This document shows, piece after piece, positions 17,321-26,019 of a DNA stretch of 64,000 nt. This DNA is from Bacteroidaceae bacterium. GTDB lineage: Bacteria; Bacteroidota; Bacteroidia; Bacteroidales; Bacteroidaceae. The notes below the pieces were generated by a model, which saw only the letters and a list, made by a program, of their open reading frames with translations, was not told the DNA's origin and searched no databases. The stretch's first letter is position 1; every line of letters begins with the position of its first letter. Position numbers and translations under genes: made by a program. The stretch is taken from positions 1-64,000 of the forward strand of contig JAFXZY010000005.1 in NCBI GenBank assembly GCA_017541025.1, in the 5' to 3' direction.

Positions 17321-17452
17321 AAAAAGAAAACATAGTGTTGTTAGTTTTAGTTTAAAGTTAAAGAAAAGTTTTTAGGTTAATTAGTTAAGGTAAAGATTTT
17401 TACTTTAAGAAGACGCAAGGTCTGCCGTGAGGTAGGCCTTAGTTGTTTTTTT
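17321..17452 (+). ncRNA. Putative small RNA, copy 1 of 2
   Basis: A transcript of about 130 nt is bounded by a Bacteroidetes promoter and an intrinsic terminator. The terminator stem is AAGGTCTGCC (17418-17427) with GGTAGGCCTT (17431-17440), followed by a T-rich tail to 17452. The region is nearly identical to 24817-24942, differing by one extra A near the 5' end, one extra T in the middle and a GTGA/GGGA loop change. It contains no credible reading frame. The body is A/T-rich with self-complementary AAAGT/ACTTT segments. It points toward the convergent carbohydrate gene at 17485-21084. Exact 5' end is assumed at seven bases after the -7 box. Confidence 0.6.
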
Positions 17453-17484
17453 ACAGATGTACCTTTGCCATGGTTGCACAAATA

Positions 17485-20400
17485 TTATTCTTTGTACAAC
17501 CTTAGCAAAGCTTCCAGGTAATAGTAGTCGGCATAGATGATGCTGGCATCAATCTCGCTGCCAGCCGGATGATGCCCCGTCGAATGCATGAGGAAGGAGA
17601 CATTCCTGTCACGACTCTGGTAGCGTTCGGAACTAAGGTCGCTGAGGATTTCAGCAGCAGCTTCGCGGTAGCCTTTAGAGGGCGCATACTTATTCAGTTC
17701 GAGTAGGGCAGAAGCTACGATACATGCGGCTGAGACATCCTTGGGACATTTCTCCTTCTCGGTCTTGATTCGAGGGTCGTCCATGTCCCAGAACGGGATA
17801 TGGTCATCACTGGTTTCCTTAAGTCGTTTCAGATAGCAGTCTGTTACTTTCTGAGCAAAGTCGAGGAAACGCTGATCCCTGGTGTATCTGTAGACCATCG
17901 TATAGCCGTAGACAGCCCACGCCTGTCCGCGGCTCCACATAGACTGGTCGCTATAGCCCTGATGGGTAACGCCCTTGATGAATTTGCCCGTCTGAGGATT
18001 ATAAACAGCTACGTGATAGCAGCTGCCGTCTTTGCGGAAGTGGTTCTTCATCGTTGTCTCGGCATGACGCACAGCTATATCATAGAGTTTTCTCCTTTTA
18101 TCCTCTTTGCTGTTGTCGTCGCTCTTAGCAGCGGTGTTGTCGACGAGGCTTGCCCAGAACAGCAGTTCAAGATTCATCATGTTGTCCATAATGGTATTGT
18201 GCCCGCCATAATCCTTGACGTGTCTGGGCCAGGAGAGGATTGTGCCGACGTTGGGGTTAAAGAGTGTTGCCAGAGAATCGGCAGCACGCAGTGCCAGTTC
18301 CTTGTACTGTTGGTTCTTGTTCTGCTCGTAGCCCTTCAGCAATGAGTTGATGGTGATGAATCCCAAGTCATGATCGAAGACAGGCTGACTGATGACGGGT
18401 ATGATAGCGTTGGTATATGCCTCGGCAACCTTACCCACGTATTCGCTCTTGTTGTAGCCGTATGTCATCCATAGAATACCGGGCCAGAAGCCACTGCACC
18501 ATTCCTGGGGTTTAGCATCGCGAAGATTCCAGGTGTGCTGCCCGTTAAGAATGTTTCTGGGCATCATGGTGTAATTATACGGTTGCAAGGTTTCCAGCGC
18601 ACGGTCGACCTGCGAAGAACAGTAGGCCAGGGACTGACTGGCAAGAGTGCTCCTGCTGTCCTTGCTGAAGACCACATTCCTGACGTGATTGCCCACGTAC
18701 ATCGGTACATAGTCGGCAGTAGAGTACCAAGTTGGTTTTCCTGGCATCTTCTCGTGCATAACTTGTCCGTTGATCTTCAGTCCCTCGAAGGTGATGTTAC
18801 GCACTTGCCGTTCCTCGTTGTAGCCATTGATGAGACTCAGGCTCTTGGGCAGCTCGCCATAGTAGCGTATATTACGGAAGGTGATGTCCTCGACACCTCG
18901 TCCTGGAGCAGCACAATATTTCTGGTTATAGCCCACCTTTACCTGTACGATGCTTCCCTGCTCGATTTGCCCGATGCGGATATTATCGAAGATGACATCG
19001 CGTACAAGGTTGTTATCGCCGCAGTTGATCGCAAGACACCCCTGATAGTCAACTTGCGGCTCAGCCTGTCCGAGTATGTCGATGTTCTCATAGCGCAGGT
19101 GTTCTACGGTGTCGCCGCGTTCAGCATTGCCGTGAATGCCGATGAAGATAGGGTGAGCCACGTCGGGCCAAAGGGTTGAGTTGCGCATTGTTACGTTGCG
19201 TGTGCTGCCCCTGAATCCCTTACGTGTGGCATACGCTGTGGTGCAGTCGTCGCTGTTGCGGCAGAATACACGGTCGAGGAGGATATCGGAGCAGCCGCCG
19301 AAGACATTCAGGCCGTCGCCCCAGGAGGGATGTGAGATGCTACGGACATCGTGCAGGGTGACGTTATGCGATTCGCCGATAGGACAGGTGTTCAGCACAA
19401 GTCCGTCTATGAGCACGTTACGTGAGCGGTATACATGAGCACCCTCGTAGCCTCTTCCGGGACGGGCTATACCACGACCAAGAATGCTTACATCATGGCT
19501 GTCCTCTATGGGCAGGGTTCCTTCTATATAAACGCCGCCGGCAAGATAGATTACAGTCCCGCTCTCTACTTTACCCGACTTCCATATTTTCTCCAGCTGT
19601 TCCATTCCCTCCGTATGAATGGCTGATGGGGAAGGAGTGGAACTATAATAGCCGGGCGGGATGTAGATGAACTTGCGTCCCTGAGTTTTTGCCTCTTGCT
19701 CAGTTTCTTCCTTGCTTACTGGCGGTTTGGAAGTAAAAACGAGAAGGTTGTCGGTGATGCATCCGTCGAGTTCTACACTCACATTCTCTGGTTGGAAGAG
19801 CAGGAACTGCACGGTAGAGTCGTTCAGCACATTGGCTATTGTTCCCCGATAGTCGGGACGTATGCGAGCTGTCCGGAACTTTCTCTTCTTGCTGATGACC
19901 TTTACAAAGACATCTCCCGAAAAATCAAACATACAGTAGGATATCTCGCTTACTTTGTGCTTGTTGCCTCCAATAGAAGCATTTACCTTCGCCATATAGG
20001 TATCTACCTTTGTCCATTCCTTACTTCCGCGTGACTGTACAAATACATCGTAGTCATCCTTGAGCGGTGCTCCCTGGGGCGCAGGGTAAGTGAAGAGCTG
20101 ATGCAAGCGTTTTCCTTCTGCCACGCCGGCTATCTGGAATGTCCGTCCTTCTGTATTCTCTTTCATTTCGCCCCGGCGTATTGCCTTGGATTGCAGACTT
20201 AGCAGCTTCTTTGTGTAGGGCATCTTCTGTTGCTTTACTTTTGTATAATGGTCGAAGGGCTTGCGGTAGATATCCCAGATGCGTCCCCGTCCCATAGAAC
20301 CGGGTTCCGTCCAGTCGTTGTAGAGTCCTGTACAATCCTTCCATGTCGTGAAGGGTACATCGTATCCGAGGTTGTAGCGGGCTGCGTATTCGATGCCTTT

Positions 20401-21084
20401 CATCAGTCGGTTATCAAGTGCACCCCACAAGTCATCGCCTTGTTCCCATGCCATCTCGCAAATATCGCACATCATCCCAAGACCAAGCTGCGCATGTCCC
20501 TGGTCACGTCCTGTCTCCTGACACTGTCCGGACTCGCTGATGTATCTGGGTAGAGCTCCATTGTCATTGGCATACAGGAAATAATCGACGGCAGACTTGT
20601 ACATCACGCTATCTTTCAGGAATATGGCACATGCCATACGTAGCCGGTTCACGATAGCACCCCAGTTTCCGTTGGCGTAAGGACTGTCCGCCTCGAATTT
20701 GCTGATGGTGGGAATCATAGCCCGGCGTATCATGTCGCTCCACTCGGCCGTAGCATGTGAACGCAGCAAGGTCATTGCACGCACCAGTTGAAAACCTTGG
20801 ATAGCACAGAGTGGTGCATCATGCCCGTCGAATCGCTGAAGTGTTGTGGCATAGGCATTGATTATTTCCAGCGCCTTCTGTGTATGGCCCCTTTTGGCAC
20901 ACTCATAAGCCGTCCACATGTCCTTTTCGCATCCACCTTTGGAAGCGCGGAACTGTCCGTCGCGCGCAACAACTTCGTATGGTCCGGCCATTTTATAATC
21001 GCTGAGATTACTTTGTGCTGAAACGGGCAAGATAACGTACGATAAACAATAAATGATAAGGATTAAACGACTATAGGTTGGCAT
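17485..21084 (-). CDS. Tri-modular polysaccharide degradation protein: lyase-like, beta-helix, GH88
   Basis: A 1199-residue exported protein with a signal peptide ending in VSAQ. Residues about 40-290 form an alginate-lyase-type helical toroid; GQCQETGRDQGHAQLGLG matches the same motif in the neighbouring lyase gene. About 300-470 is a beta-sandwich. About 470-810 is a right-handed beta-helix with GVYIEGTLPIEDSHDV, CRNSDDCTTA and DVAHPIFIGIHGN, recalling GH28/GH49 enzymes. About 820-1199 is a GH88 unsaturated glucuronyl hydrolase: CSGFWPGILW, FDHDLGF, IMDNMMNLELL, and SDQSMWSRGQAWAVYG are all typical. The three activities would suit stepwise breakdown of a uronic-acid-containing glycan, with GH88 removing the unsaturated end left by a lyase. 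It is the last gene of the minus-strand locus. No frameshift or linker damage is seen, so I read it as a genuine fusion. Confidence 0.85.
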   Translation of the reverse strand: MPTYSRLILIIYCLSYVILPVSAQSNLSDYKMAGPYEVVARDGQFRASKGGCEKDMWTAYECAKRGHTQKALEIINAYATTLQRFDGHDAPLCAIQGFQLVRAMTLLRSHATAEWSDMIRRAMIPTISKFEADSPYANGNWGAIVNRLRMACAIFLKDSVMYKSAVDYFLYANDNGALPRYISESGQCQETGRDQGHAQLGLGMMCDICEMAWEQGDDLWGALDNRLMKGIEYAARYNLGYDVPFTTWKDCTGLYNDWTEPGSMGRGRIWDIYRKPFDHYTKVKQQKMPYTKKLLSLQSKAIRRGEMKENTEGRTFQIAGVAEGKRLHQLFTYPAPQGAPLKDDYDVFVQSRGSKEWTKVDTYMAKVNASIGGNKHKVSEISYCMFDFSGDVFVKVISKKRKFRTARIRPDYRGTIANVLNDSTVQFLLFQPENVSVELDGCITDNLLVFTSKPPVSKEETEQEAKTQGRKFIYIPPGYYSSTPSPSAIHTEGMEQLEKIWKSGKVESGTVIYLAGGVYIEGTLPIEDSHDVSILGRGIARPGRGYEGAHVYRSRNVLIDGLVLNTCPIGESHNVTLHDVRSISHPSWGDGLNVFGGCSDILLDRVFCRNSDDCTTAYATRKGFRGSTRNVTMRNSTLWPDVAHPIFIGIHGNAERGDTVEHLRYENIDILGQAEPQVDYQGCLAINCGDNNLVRDVIFDNIRIGQIEQGSIVQVKVGYNQKYCAAPGRGVEDITFRNIRYYGELPKSLSLINGYNEERQVRNITFEGLKINGQVMHEKMPGKPTWYSTADYVPMYVGNHVRNVVFSKDSRSTLASQSLAYCSSQVDRALETLQPYNYTMMPRNILNGQHTWNLRDAKPQEWCSGFWPGILWMTYGYNKSEYVGKVAEAYTNAIIPVISQPVFDHDLGFITINSLLKGYEQNKNQQYKELALRAADSLATLFNPNVGTILSWPRHVKDYGGHNTIMDNMMNLELLFWASLVDNTAAKSDDNSKEDKRRKLYDIAVRHAETTMKNHFRKDGSCYHVAVYNPQTGKFIKGVTHQGYSDQSMWSRGQAWAVYGYTMVYRYTRDQRFLDFAQKVTDCYLKRLKETSDDHIPFWDMDDPRIKTEKEKCPKDVSAACIVASALLELNKYAPSKGYREAAAEILSDLSSERYQSRDRNVSFLMHSTGHHPAGSEIDASIIYADYYYLEALLRLYKE

Positions 21085-21133
21085 AAGGCAAAATTAAATT
21101 ATGATTCTGTATTATTTTTACTTAGTACATGTA

Positions 21134-22762
21134 TCACTTAGTGACTCTAACCCAATCCACATCCATCCATCCTCGGGAAGTTATCAGGCTGTCACATGCG
21201 GCGATAAAGCCATACTTGGCTCCAATCCATTTTCCCTGTCGCATCGTAAAGGGCAGACCAGCAGCCAGGAAATGTCTGTTGTCCAGGCTATAAGAGAACC
21301 GGACTTCACATTCTTTTACCTCGAGACGCAGGTACAAATCCAGATATATGGCCGGTGCATAGGGAATGGTATCTCGGGCGGTAGGCTGTAAAGTAGCCAG
21401 AATTTCCCGTTTCTCCTCCTTTCCTTCGTCCGCTTCCATACAAGTATGGCGCTGAAGCTGGAAGCAATCACCCTTGCGACAGACCACCAGTGCACTGTAG
21501 TCACGGCCCATCATTACAAGTCCGCCATATTGGGTTTCTTCTTTGGAGGCTATACGCACTTTTGCTGTAGCCGTGAAACGAGGTGCTGTCGGTTTTTGAA
21601 GCAGGAGGTTGGCCATGTCCCACAGACTTCGGAATGATTCCGGCTGTTCCATTGTATAAAGACGATAGCAGCCATTGGCCGTTGGCTGCCCCCAGAACTG
21701 GTGGTAGTTGGCATGCCATTGCCACTGAAGTCCCATGCCATCGGCAAACTCGTCGCTCTCTTGTGGGTTAGTTACTATCGTTGAAGATGATTGGGGCTTT
21801 CTGTATTTTGCATAAGGCTCTCCATTATTTCCCATTATAGGCCATCCGCTTTTCCAGTCAACGGGCTGCAGATAGACTACGCGCCCATAGGCTCCCTTGT
21901 CGTTGAAATGCAAAAACCAGTCCTCGTCGAAGGCTGTGTGAACCCAGGCTCCTTGGTGTGGACCGTTAATATCAGTCTTGCCTTGCCACATTACCCGTTT
22001 GCATTCGTAAGGACCGAACACCGAACGGGAACGCATGGCCAGCTGCCATCCTTGTTCTACGCCTCCTGCAGGGCACATTATCCAATACCATCCGTCGCGT
22101 TTATAGAACTTGGGTCCCTCGACCGTGTGATTCTCCTCCCCGCCGTCGAAAACAATGCGAGGTAAACCAACTGCTTTTGTCCCGTCTGCAGTAAGTTCGC
22201 GCACAGACAACACAGAGTTGAAACCCGAACGTGATTTTGCCCATCCGTTTACCAAATAGCAACGTCCGTTATCGTCCCACAATGGACAGGGGTCTATCAT
22301 TCCTTTACCTGGAATCACACATGTAGGGACAGACCATGTGGATCCGGGATCTTTGGTCTGCACCATGAATATACCATGGTCCGGATCACCCCAATAGATA
22401 TAAAAGGTATCATTATGATAGCGTATAGATGGAGCCCAAACGCCTTTTCCGTGCTGTACTTTATCGAACAGCTCACGAGGTTCCAACTCTTTTAGCGCAT
22501 GACCCACAATATCCCAGTTTACCAAGTCTCGGGAATGCAGAACAGGTAATCCCGGAATACAGTTGAAAGATGAGGCTGTAAGATAGTAGTCTTTGCCACA
22601 CACACATACATCTGGATCACTGTAGTCTGCATAAAGAACAGGATTCGTGTATGTTCCGTCGCCATTGTCGGGAGTCCAAACCCCAGAGCGGTACTGTGCA
22701 TCAACACACAGTGGACACAGGAACAGGAGCAGCTTAAAGTGCCGGAATGTATTCATAATCAT
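21134..22762 (-). CDS. GH43 family glycoside hydrolase with C-terminal beta-sandwich
   Basis: A 542-residue exported enzyme with a signal peptide ending near VDAQ. The five-bladed GH43 propeller spans about residues 25-330. Expected catalytic acids are the Asp in YADYSDPDV (base), the Asp in GMIDPCPLW (pKa modulator) and the Glu in TVEGPKFYK (acid). A C-terminal concanavalin-like GH43_C2 domain (about 345-540, FADGMGLQWQWHANYHQFW onward) is as in beta-xylosidase/arabinofuranosidase subfamilies. Likely substrates are terminal xylose or arabinose units. It lies between two lyase-family genes, 15 bases from the upstream gene, so one transcript is likely. Confidence 0.88.
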   Translation of the reverse strand: MIMNTFRHFKLLLFLCPLCVDAQYRSGVWTPDNGDGTYTNPVLYADYSDPDVCVCGKDYYLTASSFNCIPGLPVLHSRDLVNWDIVGHALKELEPRELFDKVQHGKGVWAPSIRYHNDTFYIYWGDPDHGIFMVQTKDPGSTWSVPTCVIPGKGMIDPCPLWDDNGRCYLVNGWAKSRSGFNSVLSVRELTADGTKAVGLPRIVFDGGEENHTVEGPKFYKRDGWYWIMCPAGGVEQGWQLAMRSRSVFGPYECKRVMWQGKTDINGPHQGAWVHTAFDEDWFLHFNDKGAYGRVVYLQPVDWKSGWPIMGNNGEPYAKYRKPQSSSTIVTNPQESDEFADGMGLQWQWHANYHQFWGQPTANGCYRLYTMEQPESFRSLWDMANLLLQKPTAPRFTATAKVRIASKEETQYGGLVMMGRDYSALVVCRKGDCFQLQRHTCMEADEGKEEKREILATLQPTARDTIPYAPAIYLDLYLRLEVKECEVRFSYSLDNRHFLAAGLPFTMRQGKWIGAKYGFIAACDSLITSRGWMDVDWVRVTK

Positions 22763-22777
22763 ATTTGTCGTGGGTTA

Positions 22778-24655
22778 TTATCGCACTACTTTCTTGCCAT
22801 TGACGATATAGACTCCTTTGGGTTGAGCAGGGATAGGGACTGATGTCAAACTTACGCAACGCCCTTGCAGGTCGTATGCAGTGCCCATCTCTTTTCCCTT
22901 TTTTGCTCCTTCGCCTCTTGTTCCTTTGATCCCCACCGGTTCACCCTCGTCGGTTGTAGAGATAAAGAATGCCAGCCGGCTTTCAACACCCCGTGAGTTG
23001 ATGTAGCTGATACGATAAACGTAACTCCAGTCTGTATTGACAATAATCTCGCGTGTCGTCTGGCCCGTGTTCCATTGCCATAGCCCGGTGTCCTCTTCTC
23101 CTTCCGGCAACTGTGGTATGAGGCGTAAGGTCTTTCCTTTGGGCAGAGGAGTACTCTTTGTCGTGGTGTACGTATTGACGAGAGCCCCGAGCTCGTTGTG
23201 ATTCGTTATCTTACCGTTTACAAGTCCACGCTTTTTCTCATTTGCAATACTGGGAATCAGCGATGCGGAAAGTGTGTTACTGTATTCTATTTGTCCCATA
23301 AGCTCTGTAGGCACCTTTTCTGCCGGACAAAGCTGTGGTTCACGTGTATTCATCAAAACAGAATAGCCCAGATGGTCGTATCCGCCGCTGGTGGAGCCCT
23401 TGCCACCTCCGTCTATTCCCATTTGCGCATAGGCTATCTTTGAAAATGGCATTTCAACCCCCTTCACACCCTCGTATAGTCCGATGACCGAACCCCAGTA
23501 GGGACGCATCTGTGCACCAAGGGCCGGTTCCGTCATTACCAACGTACGGCCGTCGGTATAGTAAAGTCCGTTGGTGCCATAATGGTAATTGGTCCATGGC
23601 AGTCCCTGAACACTCTGGGTCTGTGCTGCCACGTATTCGATACCGGCGGCCAAGCGATGATTCATATATGCGAAGAGATCGTCTCCCTGATTATTGGCCA
23701 CCTTGGCAATATCCAATGCTAAGCCCAGCGCCATTGCCGAATGTCCCGTATCCCTGCCGCTTTCGTTCATCTGTCCCAACTCGCCATAGGCCCCAGTTTC
23801 CAGTTCACTCTTCGAGGCAGTTACAATCAGATTGCCCCAGAATTCCGTCAGCCCGTCGTTCCAGATGGCTTTTCCGGTAATGCCGTCGTGCCCCGTTATG
23901 TCGTGCAATGTGGGAGGTTCGGTGTAGTTGCCTGCCTGGTCGTATTTAATAAAGGAAATACCTTCGTTGTAGATTCGCACGTTATCGCACAGGATACCTA
24001 TCGATATCACACACAGCGCGTTACAAAGGCCCCAGTTGGACCAATAATGTCCAGGTGCCTTCCACCATTTGCCGCTGTTTTCCCATGTGCCATTGCGAGA
24101 ACGCAGAAAACCAATGGCTTTTGGATACCACAACGTGAGCATCCATTGCTGAAACTTCTCGAAGTCCTCTTGGTTCCATCCCTCGTAGTCGCGCATCAGT
24201 TCCGCGGCTTGCGCAAACTGATAGCCGTAAATGCCCACGGCTAGGCACTGGTCGCTGTTGCCGCTTATTTCCTTCGTTGTATTACACCAATCCATGAGAA
24301 TGCGAACAGCCGCTCTTGCATGGGCTGTCGTACCTGCAATCTTCCATCGTAATGCATTCTGGTAAGCCATAGCAGCACCTCGGGCGGCATTCATGTAATT
24401 CTCTCCACTACCGCCTCCTCGTACAATCGTCTCGACAGGGTTTGTCTGGACATTACTTTGGGCATACTCGGCAGTTCTCAGTACGCTCCAAGCTTTCGCC
24501 ACAGTCAGGTTCTTGGCAGCTAGCTGAGCTTTCACCCTATCAAAATCAGCTTGAGTGTATAAGCCTCCCGGATGGATAAATCCGCGGTCGGATGTCTCTT
24601 GAGCTAACAGTGTATGAGCAAACAGAAATAAACAAATAATTAATATTATGCGCAT
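22778..24655 (-). CDS. Alginate-lyase-family (PL38-like) exported protein
   Basis: A 625-residue exported protein with a signal peptide ending in LLAQ. HPGGLYTQADFDRVKAQL opens the alginate-lyase superfamily domain, a helical toroid spanning about 25-420; conserved spots are NWGLCNALC and GQMNESGRDTGHSAMALGL. The middle (about 430-575) is a beta-rich region. The end, AYDLQGRCVSLTS through GVYIVNGKKVVR, resembles a type IX secretion sorting tail. Substrate cannot be fixed from sequence; PL38 members act on glucuronic-acid-containing polymers. It is the first gene of the three-gene minus-strand locus. The intergenic region upstream also contains the second small-RNA-like unit, on the opposite strand. 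Confidence 0.82.
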   Translation of the reverse strand: MRIILIICLFLFAHTLLAQETSDRGFIHPGGLYTQADFDRVKAQLAAKNLTVAKAWSVLRTAEYAQSNVQTNPVETIVRGGGSGENYMNAARGAAMAYQNALRWKIAGTTAHARAAVRILMDWCNTTKEISGNSDQCLAVGIYGYQFAQAAELMRDYEGWNQEDFEKFQQWMLTLWYPKAIGFLRSRNGTWENSGKWWKAPGHYWSNWGLCNALCVISIGILCDNVRIYNEGISFIKYDQAGNYTEPPTLHDITGHDGITGKAIWNDGLTEFWGNLIVTASKSELETGAYGELGQMNESGRDTGHSAMALGLALDIAKVANNQGDDLFAYMNHRLAAGIEYVAAQTQSVQGLPWTNYHYGTNGLYYTDGRTLVMTEPALGAQMRPYWGSVIGLYEGVKGVEMPFSKIAYAQMGIDGGGKGSTSGGYDHLGYSVLMNTREPQLCPAEKVPTELMGQIEYSNTLSASLIPSIANEKKRGLVNGKITNHNELGALVNTYTTTKSTPLPKGKTLRLIPQLPEGEEDTGLWQWNTGQTTREIIVNTDWSYVYRISYINSRGVESRLAFFISTTDEGEPVGIKGTRGEGAKKGKEMGTAYDLQGRCVSLTSVPIPAQPKGVYIVNGKKVVR

Positions 24656-24777
24656 GTGACTTGAAGAATTAATGCGTACAAATATAGTTTAAATTTGGGA
24701 TATTCCCTGTTAAAGGCCCGGAAGATTTTGATTTAAGTCAACAAAAGAGGAGATTTTTGTCTTTTCGTGCCGGTAAA

Positions 24778-24810
24778 TTTGGCACATAAAGAAAAACCGG
24801 CGTACCTTTG
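24778..24810 (+). promoter_or_regulatory. Promoter of small-RNA-like unit, copy 2
   Basis: TTTG (24778-24781), 21 bases, TACCTTTG (24803-24810). Same arrangement as copy 1 at 17282-17314. Confidence 0.7.
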
Positions 24811-24816
24811 CACCAG

Positions 24817-24942
24817 AAAAAGAAACATAGTGTTGTTAGTTTTAGTTTAAAGTTAAAGAAAAGTTTTTAGGTTAATTAGTTAAGGTAAAGATTTTACTTT
24901 AAGAAGACGCAAGGTCTGCCGGGAGGTAGGCCTTAGTTTTTT
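24817..24942 (+). ncRNA. Putative small RNA, copy 2 of 2
   Basis: Near-identical to 17321-17452. The terminator stem is AAGGTCTGCC (24911-24920) with GGTAGGCCTT (24925-24934), then a T-rich run. hisG has its own promoter downstream (25000-25030), so this unit is more likely an independent RNA gene than a his leader. Having both copies on the same strand at the two ends of the carbohydrate locus means recombination between them could delete or duplicate that locus. Confidence 0.6.
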
Positions 24943-24999
24943 ATATAGACCGCTAACTGCTACTTTCGTATGGGAATTTAAATAAAAAAAAGATTTTGT

Positions 25000-25030
25000 T
25001 TTGTATTCCGCTCACTTATTCGTATCTTTG
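25000..25030 (+). promoter_or_regulatory. Promoter of the hisGDCB operon
   Basis: TTTG (25000-25003), 19 bases, then TATCTTTG (25023-25030). The hisG start codon is 58 bases downstream. No his-type leader peptide with repeated His codons is seen between. Confidence 0.65.
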
Positions 25031-25088
25031 CAGCCAATTTATATATTATAGGTAGAAAGGTTTAATTAAATAGGTAAATAAACTAAAT

Positions 25089-25940
25089 ATGTTACGAATA
25101 GCAGTACAGTCGAAAGGCCGACTTTTTGAAGATACAATGGCTCTGCTTGCAGAAGCAGGCATTAAGGTGACCAGCAGCAAGCGTACCTTGTTGGTGCAGA
25201 GCAGTAATTTCCCTGTGGAAATCCTTTATCTTCGCGACGATGATATCCCACAGAGTGTGGCAACAGGCGTTGCCGACTTGGGCATTGTAGGGCAGAATGA
25301 GTTTGAGGAACGTCAGGAAGATGCTGAGGTAATCCGTCCGTTGGGTTTCAGCAAATGCCGTCTTTCGCTGGCTATCCCCAAGGCTGTTAATTACACTGGC
25401 CTGAAGTGGTTTGAGGGTAAGAAAATAGCTACTTCTTATCCTGGTATTTTGCGTAGGTTCATGCAGAAGAACCATATTGCTGCTGATATTCACGTGATTA
25501 CCGGTTCTGTTGAGATAAGCCCTGGTATTGGCCTGTCTGATGCCATCTTTGATATTGTAAGCAGCGGAAGCACGTTGGTAAGCAACAATCTGGCTGAGGT
25601 TGAGGTGGTGATGAAGAGCGAGGCGCTGCTAATCGGTAACAAGCAGATGAACGGCGAGAAGAAGGCTGTATTGGATGAATTGCTTTTCCGTATTGAGGCT
25701 GTAAAGAACGCTGAGGACAAGAAATATGTGCTGATGAACGTTCCTACCGAGAAGGTGAAAGAGGTGGTGGATATCCTGCCTGGTGCCAAGAGTCCTACTG
25801 TAATGCCGCTGGCTACAGAGGGGTGGAGTAGTGTTCATACGGTAATCGACGAGAAGCGTTTCTGGGAGATTATCCGCCAGTTGAAAGACTTGGGGGCTCA
25901 GGGTATTCTTGTGGTACCTATTGAGAAGATGATTCTTTAG
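25089..25940 (+). CDS. hisG: ATP phosphoribosyltransferase HisG (long form)
   Basis: First enzyme of histidine synthesis, joining PRPP and ATP to phosphoribosyl-ATP. At 283 residues it is the long form that carries its own C-terminal regulatory domain (about 210-283, VPTEKVKEVVDILPGAKSPT), so no HisZ partner is needed and feedback inhibition by histidine is expected. The catalytic part begins MLRIAVQSKGRLFEDTM and includes DIVSSGSTLVSNNL, the PRPP-binding loop region. It opens a plus-strand operon continuing into hisD, hisC and hisB. Confidence 0.95.
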   Translation: MLRIAVQSKGRLFEDTMALLAEAGIKVTSSKRTLLVQSSNFPVEILYLRDDDIPQSVATGVADLGIVGQNEFEERQEDAEVIRPLGFSKCRLSLAIPKAVNYTGLKWFEGKKIATSYPGILRRFMQKNHIAADIHVITGSVEISPGIGLSDAIFDIVSSGSTLVSNNLAEVEVVMKSEALLIGNKQMNGEKKAVLDELLFRIEAVKNAEDKKYVLMNVPTEKVKEVVDILPGAKSPTVMPLATEGWSSVHTVIDEKRFWEIIRQLKDLGAQGILVVPIEKMIL

Positions 25941-26006
25941 ACCCCCTAACCCCCTTTAGGGGGAATGATAGAGTTAATCAACGATAACGTTAACGTTAAC
26001 GATAAC
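25939..26006. repeat. C-rich palindrome and GTTAAC array between hisG and hisD
   Basis: CCCCCTTTAGGGGG lies just after the hisG stop, preceded by another CCCCCTAA unit. Then ACGATAACGTTAACGTTAACGATAAC forms a symmetrical array of six-base units at about 25981-26006. The C-rich part resembles the element at the end of hisD; the GTTAAC part resembles 34161-34186 upstream of murB. These look like small dispersed repeats; neither has a T run that would make it a terminator. Confidence 0.7.
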
Positions 26007-26019
26007 AAAATAAAGGTTA

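Noticed and set aside
17800-20553. Several open frames of 80-215 codons on the plus strand opposite the 1199-residue gene
   Set aside because: They mirror the codon structure of the real minus-strand gene, have no signal or family motif, and would overlap it completely.
24978-25088. Histidine leader peptide or attenuator before hisG
   Set aside because: There is no short frame with repeated His codons, and the terminator-like unit upstream belongs to a separately promoted repeat that also occurs away from his genes.
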